Notes under the pieces: generated by a model
Told to the model about the DNA's origin: nothing
The model's input: the letters and a program-made list of their open reading frames with translations, nothing else
The model's database searches: none
Shown: positions 45,613 to 54,104 of the stretch, piece after piece
Layout: each line of letters starts with the position of its first letter
How positions within the stretch are numbered: the first letter of the stretch is position 1
NCBI GenBank assembly: GCA_947258405.1
Contig: CAMYIE010000005.1
Location: 1-64,000 of the forward strand
Direction of reading: 5' to 3'
DNA length: 64,000 nt
Source of the DNA: an uncultured Eudoraea sp.
GTDB lineage: Bacteria > Bacteroidota > Bacteroidia > Flavobacteriales > Flavobacteriaceae
Program-made: the position numbers and the translations under genes

Positions 45613-46385
45613 ATGAAGATGACTAGGAACCTCCAATTTCTCTTTCTATTTGTAATATTCAATTTGAGTGTAGTTGCACAGGAAGGTAATTACAGATATG
45701 AGAGTTATGGGAACCAATCTGTGCTGCTTAATGGAAATGTTACAGGTAGTGCAGAAGATCTTGGTCTTACTTATTATAATCCGGCACGACTCGCATTTAT
45801 CGAGGAACCATCTATTGTGATCGCAGGTAAGGCATTTTAGCTGATCAATTACAATATTGAAGATGTTTAAGCTTCTGATTTAGATCATAAAGAATTGCCC
45901 TTCAATGGTATTCCCAGTATTATATCAGGGACGTTTAAAGTAAAATTTCTGCCCAATCATAAGTTTGCTTATTCATTTATTTCCCGTTACCGTTCTAATA
46001 TTAATCTCGATTATAATTCCGGAGAAAGAACAGATTTGCAAATCGAAGACTTAGAGGATTTATCACGGAGTTTTACAGATATCTTTTTTAGGCAAAGCTT
46101 AAGAGACGAATGGTATGGTGTTAGTTGGGCCCATAATTTGGCCGAAAACTTCGCCATGGAAGCTTCGTTATTCGGTAGTATTTATGAGCTAAATGGGGAA
46201 CAGTTACTCTTGGTGCCACTTATTCTCGTTCATCAAACAGAGTCGAGGAGGCCCCGGACATCATGGAGATGGAAGAGGAGCCTATACCCGTAAAGACATC
46301 GATTGGATTTGAAAGGTGGAGATTTATCATAGGTTTGGAGATCCCTCTTATTAGTAATAAGGTAAAGGGCTTGCCTGTAAAATAG
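45613..46385 (+). pseudogene. Degraded outer-membrane transport protein (OMPP1/FadL-like)
   Basis: A signal peptide (ending VVAQ) and the FadL-like opening GLTYYNPARLAF are intact. The frame is then broken by TAG at 45838 and TAA at 45868, continues as FNGIPSIISGTFKVKF...WAHNLAENFAMEASLFG, loses a large middle part near 46205 and resumes in another frame as the real C-terminus (IPVKTSIGFERWRFIIGLE to a stop at 46385). An intact member would be about 450 residues, so at least ~200 are missing. Two nonsense mutations, a deletion and a frame change mark it as dead. It once formed an outer-membrane barrel for hydrophobic substrates. Confidence 0.8.
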
Positions 46386-46386
46386 T

Positions 46387-47916
46387 TCAGATTTTATCTA
46401 CTACAAGTTTGTAGGTCGGGTCTTCCAGAACGTTTACATCAATTATGGCATCCGCATCTGTCAATAACTTTCTGCAATCCTCACTCAGGTGTCTCAAATG
46501 TACTTTTTTACCCACTTTATGATACCGGTTGGTAATCTTATTCAATGCCTCTATTGCCGACATATCAACGACTCGACTTTCCTTAAAATCTATGATCACT
46601 TCATCAGGATCACCGAGAATATCAAACTTTTCATTAAATAATGTGATCGAGCCAAAGAACAATGGCCCGTAAATCTCGTAATGTTTGATGCCTTCTTTAT
46701 CGAAATATTTTCTAGCACGTATTCTTTTGGCATTATCCCAGGCAAAGACCAGGGCCGAAATAATTACACCTACCAGAACTGCCAATGCGAGATTATGTAG
46801 AAATACGGTGACCAGAGTCACCAGCAGCATCACCAATACGTCAGATTTAGGCATTCTCCTAAAGGTCCGTAAACTGGCCCATTCGAAGGTCCCCAGTGCC
46901 ACCATAATCATAAGCCCGGTCAATGCCGCCATGGGTACTCTTTCAATCAGACCGGCTCCAAACATGATAAATGCCAGAAGCGTGAGCGCTGCAACTATCC
47001 CAGAGAGTCTGGCCCTTGCCCCATTAGAAGTATTAATCAGGCTTTGCCCGATCATTGCGCAACCCCCCATTCCCGAAAACAATCCCGAAAGAATATTCGC
47101 AGTACCCTGGGCAACAGCTTCTTTGTTTCCACGACCACGAGTTTCCGTGATCTCATCAATAATATTCAATGTCAGCAAACTTTCTATCAAGCCTACTCCG
47201 GCTACAATGGCCGCGTAGGGAAAGATTATTTTCAAAGTTTCGAATTCCAATGGGATCTGAGGAATATGAAAAGGAGGAAAAACCCCTTGAATAGATGCAA
47301 TATCTCCAATAGTCCGCGTATCTATATCAAAGGCCAGAACCAATCCAAAAACCGCCAGAATGGCCACCAAAGATGCCGGTACCGCTTTGCTGATCCTGGG
47401 CAAACCCCATATAACTAAAATGGTCAATAAAACCAGTCCTGAAAAAATATATAAAGAACTACCCAAAAGCCATGTTCCATCGTCTGATTTAAATTGATCG
47501 ATTTGTGATAAAAATATGATGATCGCCAGACCGTTGACAAAACCAAAAATAACAGGATGAGGTACCAGTCTCATAAGTTTACCCAAACGCAAAAATCCTG
47601 CTGCCATTTGCAGTATTCCGGCGAGAACAACGGTAGCAAAAACATATTCCACTCCGTAATCGACCGCCAGGGAAACAATGACGACCGCGACAGCGCCAGT
47701 GGCCCCGGAGATCATTCCAGGCCTCCCGCCAAGAATTGAGGTAACAAGCCCCATTACAAAAGCTGCATAAAGTCCTGTTAACGGAGACAAGCCCGCAATT
47801 AATGCAAAAGCAATTGCCTCGGGCACCAGGGCAAGAGCTACTGTAAATCCAGATAGAATTTCAGTCTTGTAGTTAACCTCCTGGGAAAAATCGAATAGAT
47901 TGAGATACTTCTTCAA
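46387..47916 (-). CDS. SulP family anion transporter with STAS domain
   Basis: A 509-residue inner-membrane protein with 11-12 helices (~15-400) and a cytoplasmic STAS domain (~405-509, VIIDFKESRVVDMSAIEAL). SulP proteins carry sulfate, bicarbonate or other anions; substrate not decided. The frame extends eight codons further to a TTG at 47940, but that TTG is part of a TATTTTTG promoter element. The TTG at 47916 (then KKYLNLFDF) gives the family-typical N-terminus and is preferred. A perfect 18-bp palindrome lies just upstream. Confidence 0.92.
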   Translation of the reverse strand: MKKYLNLFDFSQEVNYKTEILSGFTVALALVPEAIAFALIAGLSPLTGLYAAFVMGLVTSILGGRPGMISGATGAVAVVIVSLAVDYGVEYVFATVVLAGILQMAAGFLRLGKLMRLVPHPVIFGFVNGLAIIIFLSQIDQFKSDDGTWLLGSSLYIFSGLVLLTILVIWGLPRISKAVPASLVAILAVFGLVLAFDIDTRTIGDIASIQGVFPPFHIPQIPLEFETLKIIFPYAAIVAGVGLIESLLTLNIIDEITETRGRGNKEAVAQGTANILSGLFSGMGGCAMIGQSLINTSNGARARLSGIVAALTLLAFIMFGAGLIERVPMAALTGLMIMVALGTFEWASLRTFRRMPKSDVLVMLLVTLVTVFLHNLALAVLVGVIISALVFAWDNAKRIRARKYFDKEGIKHYEIYGPLFFGSITLFNEKFDILGDPDEVIIDFKESRVVDMSAIEALNKITNRYHKVGKKVHLRHLSEDCRKLLTDADAIIDVNVLEDPTYKLVVDKI

Positions 47917-47917
47917 A

Positions 47918-47935
47918 CCCTTATAATTATAAGGG
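47918..47935. promoter_or_regulatory. 18-bp palindrome at the SulP transcription start (operator-like)
   Basis: CCCTTATAATTATAAGGG is a perfect palindrome lying 2 bases before the preferred SulP start and directly downstream of the -7 element. It covers the predicted transcription start (near 47931), the position expected of a repressor site. It could also form a hairpin at the 5' end of the mRNA. Confidence 0.55.
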
Positions 47936-47937
47936 CG

Positions 47938-47945
47938 CAAAAATA
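47938..47945 (-). promoter_or_regulatory. Promoter -7 element TATTTTTG of the SulP gene
   Basis: Minus-strand TATTTTTG is an exact TAnnTTTG match. It rules out the TTG at 47940 as a translation start because that codon lies upstream of the predicted transcription start. No TTTG at -33 is evident. Confidence 0.55.
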
Positions 47946-48095
47946 GACCTAATTGTTAAACCCTCTGCTTAATATTAGAAATTTTGTCCTCAGGCGATCG
48001 CTCAGGAAGAGAAAACCGCAAATGGAAAATCAAGGAATTCATGATTTTCGAACGTTTACCGATCGTCAGGCGATGTTTGGTATGATATGATAAAC

Positions 48096-49070
48096 TCACC
48101 AGCTTTTGAGTCCGAGTAATTTCTCCCCCAGTTCAGAAAGCTTTGCGCGCTCGTATTTATTTTGTTCCCACTTGCGAGGATCCCCGGGAAACGCATAACC
48201 CTCGGGTGCAATACGGTCTTTCCAGGATTGGATTCTCCAGTTTCTCATGGCCGCGTTATCCTCTTCAGCAGGTATCATAGAAATATACTGCGCAATCCTC
48301 ACTTTATTTCCTGATCGATTAGGCCTTATTCCATGGGGCTGTGTACTGTTAAAAATAAGCAGGTCGCCAGCCTCCATTTTTACTTTAACAATCTTATCCT
48401 CCAGCCCGCTTACATCGGGTTGGAAGTGATCGCGATCCTTGGGCTGGGTCAATTTCCAGCTGTCGTAGTTTCTGTAAAGCCAGGGGATACATTGAAATCC
48501 GCCCATATTTTCGTCGGTCTGGTCGGCCAGGGCTAAAACCCCCTGTACATTTTGAGGTTTAGTTTCCGGATCATAATCCCAATGGATAAATCCCTTCTTT
48601 TCAAAGCCAGGGCGCTGTGGGAAATTGAGATTAGCCCTGTCTATAGTGACCCATAATTTTTCTGTACCCCAAATATCTACGAAGGCATCATAAACTTTCG
48701 GCATCTGCCTATTATTCCAGAGATGTTGATTGTTGTATACCTCTACCATCCCTGTTCCGATAAGTTCTTTCATTTCCATATCTGCTCTTGGAGGGGCATG
48801 CCAAGTCTCAGGATCTTCAGGATCTTTTTCATCGAATTCCCATAGGAAATCGGCGGTGCCTTTTGCCTGTTCCTTGGGAACTGCATTCTCAATCACTATA
48901 TATCCATTGTATTTCCAAAATTCCCAATCTTCCTCGCTTAGCACCTTTAAGGACGAAGCATCTGCATGTTCCCTGAGGTTGATTTTGCTACTGGTAGCTG
49001 TTGATGGATTTCCAGGAATTTCCTCATGTGCCTTATTGGCCATTTCCAATTTTGTGTTTGCTTTTTCCAT
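48096..49070 (-). CDS. Phytanoyl-CoA dioxygenase (PhyH) family Fe(II)/2-oxoglutarate enzyme
   Basis: A 324-residue non-heme iron oxygenase. The facial triad is visible: His163 and Asp165 in HWDYD and His246 in QPHGIRP, with Arg249/Arg252 nearby for 2-oxoglutarate. The family hydroxylates small molecules or acyl chains; the substrate is unknown. The N-terminal ~35 residues look disordered. The gene is divergent from an AraC regulator, with two regulator-like half-sites between them, so it is probably the main target of that regulator. Confidence 0.9.
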   Translation of the reverse strand: MEKANTKLEMANKAHEEIPGNPSTATSSKINLREHADASSLKVLSEEDWEFWKYNGYIVIENAVPKEQAKGTADFLWEFDEKDPEDPETWHAPPRADMEMKELIGTGMVEVYNNQHLWNNRQMPKVYDAFVDIWGTEKLWVTIDRANLNFPQRPGFEKKGFIHWDYDPETKPQNVQGVLALADQTDENMGGFQCIPWLYRNYDSWKLTQPKDRDHFQPDVSGLEDKIVKVKMEAGDLLIFNSTQPHGIRPNRSGNKVRIAQYISMIPAEEDNAAMRNWRIQSWKDRIAPEGYAFPGDPRKWEQNKYERAKLSELGEKLLGLKSW

Positions 49071-49099
49071 AACTGCAATGAATTATTAATCAGACTATT

Positions 49100-49107
49100 C
49101 AAATCTA
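49100..49107 (-). promoter_or_regulatory. Promoter -7 element TAGATTTG of phyH
   Basis: Minus-strand TAGATTTG is an exact match to TAnnTTTG, 29 bases before the ATG. No TTTG/TTG is found 19-21 bases upstream, which fits a promoter that needs an activator bound at 49137-49165. Confidence 0.55.
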
Positions 49108-49136
49108 TTAGGATTTATTGCCTGTCGCCACCGCAA

Positions 49137-49165
49137 TATTGATAATATTTTGAACTTTATTGATA
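49137..49165. promoter_or_regulatory. Predicted AraC-type operator: two direct TATTGATA half-sites
   Basis: TATTGATA occurs at 49137-49144 and again at 49158-49165, with 21 bp from start to start (two helical turns). Direct repeats at this spacing are the classical binding pattern of dimeric AraC proteins. The sites lie ~45-70 bases upstream of the predicted phyH transcription start, and the second overlaps the -33 region of the araC-type gene. Confidence 0.55.
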
Positions 49166-49190
49166 TTTTTTAGGTATTTCTCTATATTTA
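49160..49190 (+). promoter_or_regulatory. Promoter of the AraC-type regulator gene
   Basis: TTG (49160-49162), a 20-bp spacer and TATATTTA (49183-49190, one mismatch), 25 bases before the GTG start. The TTG is inside the right-hand half-site, so the regulator could control its own synthesis. Confidence 0.45.
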
Positions 49191-49214
49191 TAGACAATTT
49201 AGTTAAATTTTATT

Positions 49215-50075
49215 GTGAGGATTCAACTGGAACATATCGCGCCGGATGCAAAAAGTTCTTTTAGGATACTTCACAACCCCAGGCTGAACGACTTATTTTA
49301 TTGGCATTTTCATCCGGAATATGAATTGGTATATATTGAAGGTGCAGATGGTACACGGCATGTTGGGGATCATATATCGCCTTACAGGGATAGCGATTTA
49401 GTTCTAATCGGATCTAATATCCCTCATTTGAATTTCGATTATGGGATCGACACCGATTATAATAAAGAGGTCTTGCATCTCAGTCAGAATTTTAAAACGA
49501 CAGTGGTGCATCATATTCCTGAACTACACCAGATTCAAAAGCTTTTCGGAAGATCGCAGCAGGGAATCGCGTTTACAGGACATACTAAAAAAGAAGTAGG
49601 GAAACGCTTGAAACAACTCCACCTTTACGATTCATTCCCACAATTTTTAGAAGTAATGCACATTTTTCAGATCCTGGCAGAAAGTCAGGAGTTCGAATTA
49701 TTGCACGATGAGGCATATATCAACAGGTATAACGAAAAGCAACAGCAACGGCTTAGAAAAGTCTACTCTTTTGTAGATAAGAACTACAGGAAGAAAATCG
49801 GGGTATCGGAGGTGGCCTCGCTATGTCATATGGATAAATCGGCCTTCTGCAGGTATTTTAAGAAAGCCACCGGGAATACTTTTATCGCCTTCCTGAATCA
49901 GTACCGGATCAGTCAGGCGAAACGCCTGTTGCTTTCAGGGATGAATATCAGTGAAGCCTGCTATTCTTGCGGATTTGAAAGTCTTTCTTACTTTAACCGT
50001 ACCTTTAAAAAGGTAGCTGGTGAAAACCCAAGCCGGTTTAAAAAAACTATGTTCAATAATAATGAGTCTGGCTAA
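49215..50075 (+). CDS. AraC family transcriptional regulator
   Basis: A 286-residue regulator with an N-terminal cupin-type sensing domain (~20-110, WHFHPEYELVYIEGADG) and a C-terminal AraC DNA-binding domain (~180-280) with both helix-turn-helix units (VSEVASLCHMDKSAFCRYFKK and ISEACYSCGFESLSYFNRTFKK regions; positions ~195-215 and ~243-264). It starts at GTG. It is divergent from phyH and shares a regulatory gap carrying two spaced half-sites. A hairpin terminator follows 20 bases after the stop. Confidence 0.93.
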   Translation: MRIQLEHIAPDAKSSFRILHNPRLNDLFYWHFHPEYELVYIEGADGTRHVGDHISPYRDSDLVLIGSNIPHLNFDYGIDTDYNKEVLHLSQNFKTTVVHHIPELHQIQKLFGRSQQGIAFTGHTKKEVGKRLKQLHLYDSFPQFLEVMHIFQILAESQEFELLHDEAYINRYNEKQQQRLRKVYSFVDKNYRKKIGVSEVASLCHMDKSAFCRYFKKATGNTFIAFLNQYRISQAKRLLLSGMNISEACYSCGFESLSYFNRTFKKVAGENPSRFKKTMFNNNESG

Positions 50076-50094
50076 CTTAAGTTGTATCCATGAA

Positions 50095-50151
50095 AAAAAC
50101 CCTGCTGCCTAAATCTCTCTAATTGCTCAGAGCGCTAACACCAGGGTTTTT
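50095..50151. terminator. Hairpin after the AraC gene (element B)
   Basis: A perfect 10-bp stem (AAAAACCCTG / CAGGGTTTTT) closes a 37-base loop. It has T runs on both strands: five T at the end of the plus-strand stem and seven T on the minus strand. On the plus strand it can end the AraC transcript. Confidence 0.65.
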
Positions 50152-50155
50152 CTAA

Positions 50156-50172
50156 CTAAATAACCAACCAAA
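50156..50172 (+). other. Recurrent intergenic motif next to a hairpin, copy B, and surrounding gap
   Basis: CTAAATAACCAACCAAA, identical to the copy at 16066-16082, five bases after hairpin B. The remaining bases to 50477 contain no gene on either strand; a TACTTTTA element at 50452-50459 may be the gpsA promoter. Confidence 0.5.
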
Positions 50173-50477
50173 ATATCAATAGCCCTCTTAGTCAGTCCAT
50201 TCATTTTCTATGCTTTGAAGAACTGTAGATTGGACTATCTCAACCCGCTATGATAACGTTGATAATTCCGCTGAGATTGCCTAAAACAATCATAAGTAGT
50301 GTTAAAATTTAAGGTATTTCATCGGTTTTAGAGTTGATTTCGATTTGATCTGCAGAATCAGGCCAAATTTCTTGTTAAGCCAAAGTCAAAAACATACACT
50401 TCCCGATCGGATGGTTTAGCTAATTTTCCTTACCGGAAGCTGAAAAATAGTTACTTTTAATCTCTAAAACCCCTCTT

Positions 50478-51476
50478 TTGGAAAAATCAACATTTGCAGT
50501 ACTGGGCGGCGGCAGCTGGGCAACTGCCATTGTAAAAATGCTAAGCGACGATGGGAATAAGATCGTTTGGTACATGCGAAATACCGAGGCAATAGAACAT
50601 ATTAAGGTTCATGCTCACAACCCCAACTATCTCTCTTCAGTAGAATTCGATGTAGATAAGCTCTTATTAACCGATGATATAAATAAGGCGGTTTCCAGCG
50701 CTGAAATATTGGTCTTCGCGATCCCTTCAGCATTTCTGGAAAGCGAACTTCAGAAACTGGAGGTGCCACTTCAGGACAAGATCATTTTTTCAGCCATTAA
50801 GGGTATTGTCCCTGAAACCGGACTAATCGTTGGAGAGCATTTCCATCACCACTACGATATTCCATTTGAAAATATTGGTGTAATAACAGGTCCATGCCAC
50901 GCCGAGGAGATCGCACTAGAGCGTCTTTCGTATCTCACCATTGCCTGCATAGACGAGTCTAAAGCTACACGTATGGCTGCTGCACTAAGAAGTGATTATG
51001 TAAAAGCAAAGATTTCCGACGATATCATCGGTACTGAATATGCGGCCATGCTAAAAAACATCTATGCGCTTGCGGCCGGTATAGCGCATGGACTGGGTTA
51101 CGGAGATAATTTTCAAAGTGTGCTGATGAGCAATGCTATCCGGGAAATGAAGCGTTTTATTTCGAGGGTGCATAAAATGAAGCGCAACATTAACAATTCT
51201 GCCTATCTGGGCGACCTTCTCGTCACAGGCTATTCTACTTTTAGTAGAAACAGGATGTTTGGGAATATGATCGGGAAAGGATATCGTGTTAAAAGTGCAA
51301 TGATGGAGATGAATATGGTTGCTGAGGGTTATTATGCTACCAAAAGTTCCTATGAGCTCAAGACGACCTTTGCCAAAAAAATAAAAACACCTATTATCGA
51401 TACTGTCTACGAAATACTCTACAAGAATCGCAATGCCAGGAAGGCATTCAAAGAGCTGACAGAGAAGTTAGACTGA
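50478..51476 (+). CDS. gpsA: NAD(P)H-dependent glycerol-3-phosphate dehydrogenase
   Basis: A 332-residue enzyme that reduces dihydroxyacetone phosphate to sn-glycerol 3-phosphate for phospholipid synthesis. It has the N-terminal Rossmann loop LGGGSWATAI (8-17), the ITGPCHAEE segment near 137-145 and the substrate-binding KNIYALAAGIAHGLGYGDN (positions ~194-212) with the catalytic lysine. The start codon is TTG. It ends 13 bases from the convergent glpD gene, whose enzyme catalyses the opposite reaction. Confidence 0.95.
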   Translation: MEKSTFAVLGGGSWATAIVKMLSDDGNKIVWYMRNTEAIEHIKVHAHNPNYLSSVEFDVDKLLLTDDINKAVSSAEILVFAIPSAFLESELQKLEVPLQDKIIFSAIKGIVPETGLIVGEHFHHHYDIPFENIGVITGPCHAEEIALERLSYLTIACIDESKATRMAAALRSDYVKAKISDDIIGTEYAAMLKNIYALAAGIAHGLGYGDNFQSVLMSNAIREMKRFISRVHKMKRNINNSAYLGDLLVTGYSTFSRNRMFGNMIGKGYRVKSAMMEMNMVAEGYYATKSSYELKTTFAKKIKTPIIDTVYEILYKNRNARKAFKELTEKLD

Positions 51477-51489
51477 TGATCCGCAGTGT

Positions 51490-53157
51490 TTAAATCCTGT
51501 CTACCGAAAATTGTGAGTGTTCATCGAGTTCCCGAATCAATTCTTCCCTCCAGGCAGCAATTTTATTTCCACCAGGGTTGAGGATCCTGTCAAATTCTTC
51601 TAATATGGGATCCATCAAAATCCGGACACTGTTGATATCGAAATAGAGTCTTCCCGTTCTGCGAAAAAAGAAATCCATAGGGCTGGTAACCATTTCATAT
51701 TCAATTCCAAATTGAAGTTCTGCTTTCGCCAGGCGAAGGTGAGGATCATCTCCCTCAATCGTAGCAAACTTTTCAATGATCATTTCTGTTTGAATCCCAT
51801 AAGTGGTAACCAGAAACCAGGCTTCGTAGGCTCCTAGGCCACAATTCTTAATTCGTTCTTCGATTTCCTTGATATATTTCTTTACGTGTTTGTACTTCTT
51901 AAACTTGCTGCCACAAAGGGGAATTTTATCGGTTTTCGATTCTCCTATCTCACGTTCCTCATCCTCTTTCAACTTTCGTGCTACTCGGTTTACCACCCGC
52001 TCAGCCATTTTGCGGTATCCGGTGAGCTTCCCTCCTGCCATACTGATCAATCCGGATTCAGAGGTAAATATTTCATCCTTCCGGGATAATTCGCTTGTCG
52101 ATTTCCCCTCTTCATGAATAAGAGGTCTTAGTCCGGCCCACGAAGACTCTATATCCTCGAGTTCCAATTCTATAGAAGGAAACATATTATTGACCGCAGC
52201 AATAAGGTAGATGGCATCGGCGATGTCTGTGGTTACTTTGTCTTTATCGTTATTAAAATTTGTATCGGTAGTGCCCACATAGGTTACTTTCCCCCTTGGA
52301 ATGGCAAATATCATTCGACCATCAGGGACGTCGAAATAGACCGACTGCCTCACAGGCAATTTTTCATGCGGAAAAACAAGGTGGACCCCTTTGGTCAGGT
52401 GCAATCTTTTGCCCTTCTTGGAATTATTTACGGTCCTCAGGTCGTCTACCCAGGGACCGGCAGCACTGATCACATATTTGGCCTGAATCTCAAACTCTTT
52501 CCCGGCCAGACTATCATGTGCACAAACTCCAGCTACACGATCATCTTCATATAAAAAATCTGTAACCTCAGCATAATTAAGAGCTACTGCTCCATATCTC
52601 AGGCTGGTCTTGATATTCTCTATGGTGAGACGGGCATCGTCGGTACGATATTCGGCGTAAAATCCTGCACCCTTAAGGATCTTTTTTGGTAGTAAAGGCT
52701 CCAGTGCCATCGCCTCTTTCTTTTCGAGCATCTGCCGCTTGTCGTCATCCCCTACCTGAGCAAGAATATCATAGACCTTCAGGCCTATAGAGGTGAGCCA
52801 TTTTCCATAGGAGCCACCCTCGATTAAGGGTAAGAGCATTTTCTCAGGCAGCACCAGGTGTGGAGCAAGTTTATGTACAATAGCCCTTTCCGATCCCACT
52901 TCTTTTACCAGCCAAAAATCGAATTGTTTAAGATACCGCAGACCACCATGGATTAATTTTGTCGATTTACTACTGGTCCCTGATGCAAAATCGCCCTTTT
53001 CCAGGAGCGCAACTTTCAGCCCTCGTGAAGCGGCATCTAAAGCAATTCCTGCGCCCGTTATTCCTCCACCTATAACCACCAGGTCGAATGCTGATTTAGA
53101 CAACTCAGCGATTTGTTTAGTCCGATCCAGATAGGAGAACTTAATATTCTTTTCCAT
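51490..53157 (-). CDS. glpD: FAD-dependent glycerol-3-phosphate dehydrogenase
   Basis: A 555-residue membrane-associated flavoprotein that oxidises glycerol 3-phosphate to dihydroxyacetone phosphate and passes electrons to quinone. The FAD motif VVIGGGITGAG (27-37), STKLIHGGLRYLKQF (65-79) and YVGTTDTNF are conserved, and the C-terminal ~150 residues form the DAO_C domain. No glpK or glpF gene is next to it here. Expression starts from a near-perfect consensus promoter (53218-53248) with a leader of ~53 bases. Confidence 0.95.
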   Translation of the reverse strand: MEKNIKFSYLDRTKQIAELSKSAFDLVVIGGGITGAGIALDAASRGLKVALLEKGDFASGTSSKSTKLIHGGLRYLKQFDFWLVKEVGSERAIVHKLAPHLVLPEKMLLPLIEGGSYGKWLTSIGLKVYDILAQVGDDDKRQMLEKKEAMALEPLLPKKILKGAGFYAEYRTDDARLTIENIKTSLRYGAVALNYAEVTDFLYEDDRVAGVCAHDSLAGKEFEIQAKYVISAAGPWVDDLRTVNNSKKGKRLHLTKGVHLVFPHEKLPVRQSVYFDVPDGRMIFAIPRGKVTYVGTTDTNFNNDKDKVTTDIADAIYLIAAVNNMFPSIELELEDIESSWAGLRPLIHEEGKSTSELSRKDEIFTSESGLISMAGGKLTGYRKMAERVVNRVARKLKEDEEREIGESKTDKIPLCGSKFKKYKHVKKYIKEIEERIKNCGLGAYEAWFLVTTYGIQTEMIIEKFATIEGDDPHLRLAKAELQFGIEYEMVTSPMDFFFRRTGRLYFDINSVRILMDPILEEFDRILNPGGNKIAAWREELIRELDEHSQFSVDRI

Positions 53158-53217
53158 TGCAAATTCTGTAATATATCAGGTTGTTCTTTAACGACAAAAA
53201 AAGAGGCCTAAGACCTT

Positions 53218-53248
53218 CAAAGATAGGGCTTCGGATACCCAATACAAA
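53218..53248 (-). promoter_or_regulatory. Consensus promoter of glpD
   Basis: On the minus strand TTTG (53245-53248), a 19-bp spacer and TATCTTTG (53218-53225) match the Bacteroidota consensus at every defined position. Confidence 0.8.
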
Positions 53249-53329
53249 GTATCTCTTAAACGCAATCGATATCGTAAGAGAAAATTATTCTCAGCCGTTT
53301 GAAGTTTAGATAAAAGCAGGGGAAACTCT

Positions 53330-53653
53330 TTAACTACCCTCAGCTTTTTTAAAGAATTCATATTCTCGTTCTACCCTGCAGATACGAACTTTATACCATT
53401 TATACCAGTCTTCGATCCCGCGTTGCTGAGCCGCTAAATGTTCAATATTGGATTTCCAGTTAGCGATATCGTCAAGACTTTCCCAATAGCTGATAGTAAT
53501 CCCAAGAATGTCACGTGCGCTTTCAAAGCCAAGATATCCCGGCTGTAATTTAGCCAGCTCCTCCATTTCATGTGCTGTAATCGTATAGTCCGGGTCCTGG
53601 TCTGTCCTCAGATTTGTAAAAATAACTGCGTAATAGGGTGGTTTAAAAGCCAT
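53330..53653 (-). CDS. Antibiotic biosynthesis monooxygenase (ABM) domain protein
   Basis: A 107-residue ferredoxin-like alpha/beta-barrel protein: YYAVIFTNLR at the start, LQPGYLGFES and the ISYWESLDDIANWK strand-helix segment, typical of the ABM/YgiN fold. Members are small dimeric oxygenases or heme-handling enzymes; no activity can be named. Its ATG directly follows the stop of the upstream unknown gene, so the two are co-translated. Confidence 0.88.
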   Translation of the reverse strand: MAFKPPYYAVIFTNLRTDQDPDYTITAHEMEELAKLQPGYLGFESARDILGITISYWESLDDIANWKSNIEHLAAQQRGIEDWYKWYKVRICRVEREYEFFKKAEGS

Positions 53654-54061
53654 TTAATCAAAAAAGTCTTTCTCCTTAAAATAGTTTACGATAGCTTCCT
53701 TCATTAGAACGGACTGTTCACCGGCCTTAAGTGGCGGTAAATCTTCTTCCACTGCATAGTGCGGCCATCCGTCCTCATCAAAATACTCAAAGCGATAATA
53801 TCCGTAGGGTTCCAGTAGTCTGCAGATAGCAATATGCATCAGATTCACTTTTTCATCCTTTTTAAAGCTTCGGTGATATTGGCCTAATTCCTGAACACCG
53901 ACCAGGTAAATAATGGCATCTAGCTCTAACAGATCACCATCGGAAAAATGATCAGACAGCCGTTCTACAAGCTTTTCCCAATACGCCTTTAACAATTCGT
54001 CCCTTGCCAATTGATGCTTTAAAATTTTAAGACTTTCCGCTATTCCATAAACAGAATTCAA
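53654..54061 (-). CDS. Conserved protein of unknown function
   Basis: A 135-residue soluble, mostly helical acidic protein with no signal or membrane helix. The C-terminal half is rich in aromatic residues (YGYYRFEYFDEDGWPHY). The family was not recognised. It abuts the ABM gene without a gap and is divergent from the cvpA gene 43 bases away. The ordered composition and tight coupling make it a real gene. Confidence 0.8.
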   Translation of the reverse strand: MNSVYGIAESLKILKHQLARDELLKAYWEKLVERLSDHFSDGDLLELDAIIYLVGVQELGQYHRSFKKDEKVNLMHIAICRLLEPYGYYRFEYFDEDGWPHYAVEEDLPPLKAGEQSVLMKEAIVNYFKEKDFFD

Positions 54062-54104
54062 AGGTACAAATCAAAATTCTATCTTTGTATAGAACACGCC
54101 ATCG

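Noticed and set aside
46685-47218. A 177-codon plus-strand frame opposite the SulP gene
   Set aside because: It mirrors the transporter's hydrophobic codons and has no features of its own.
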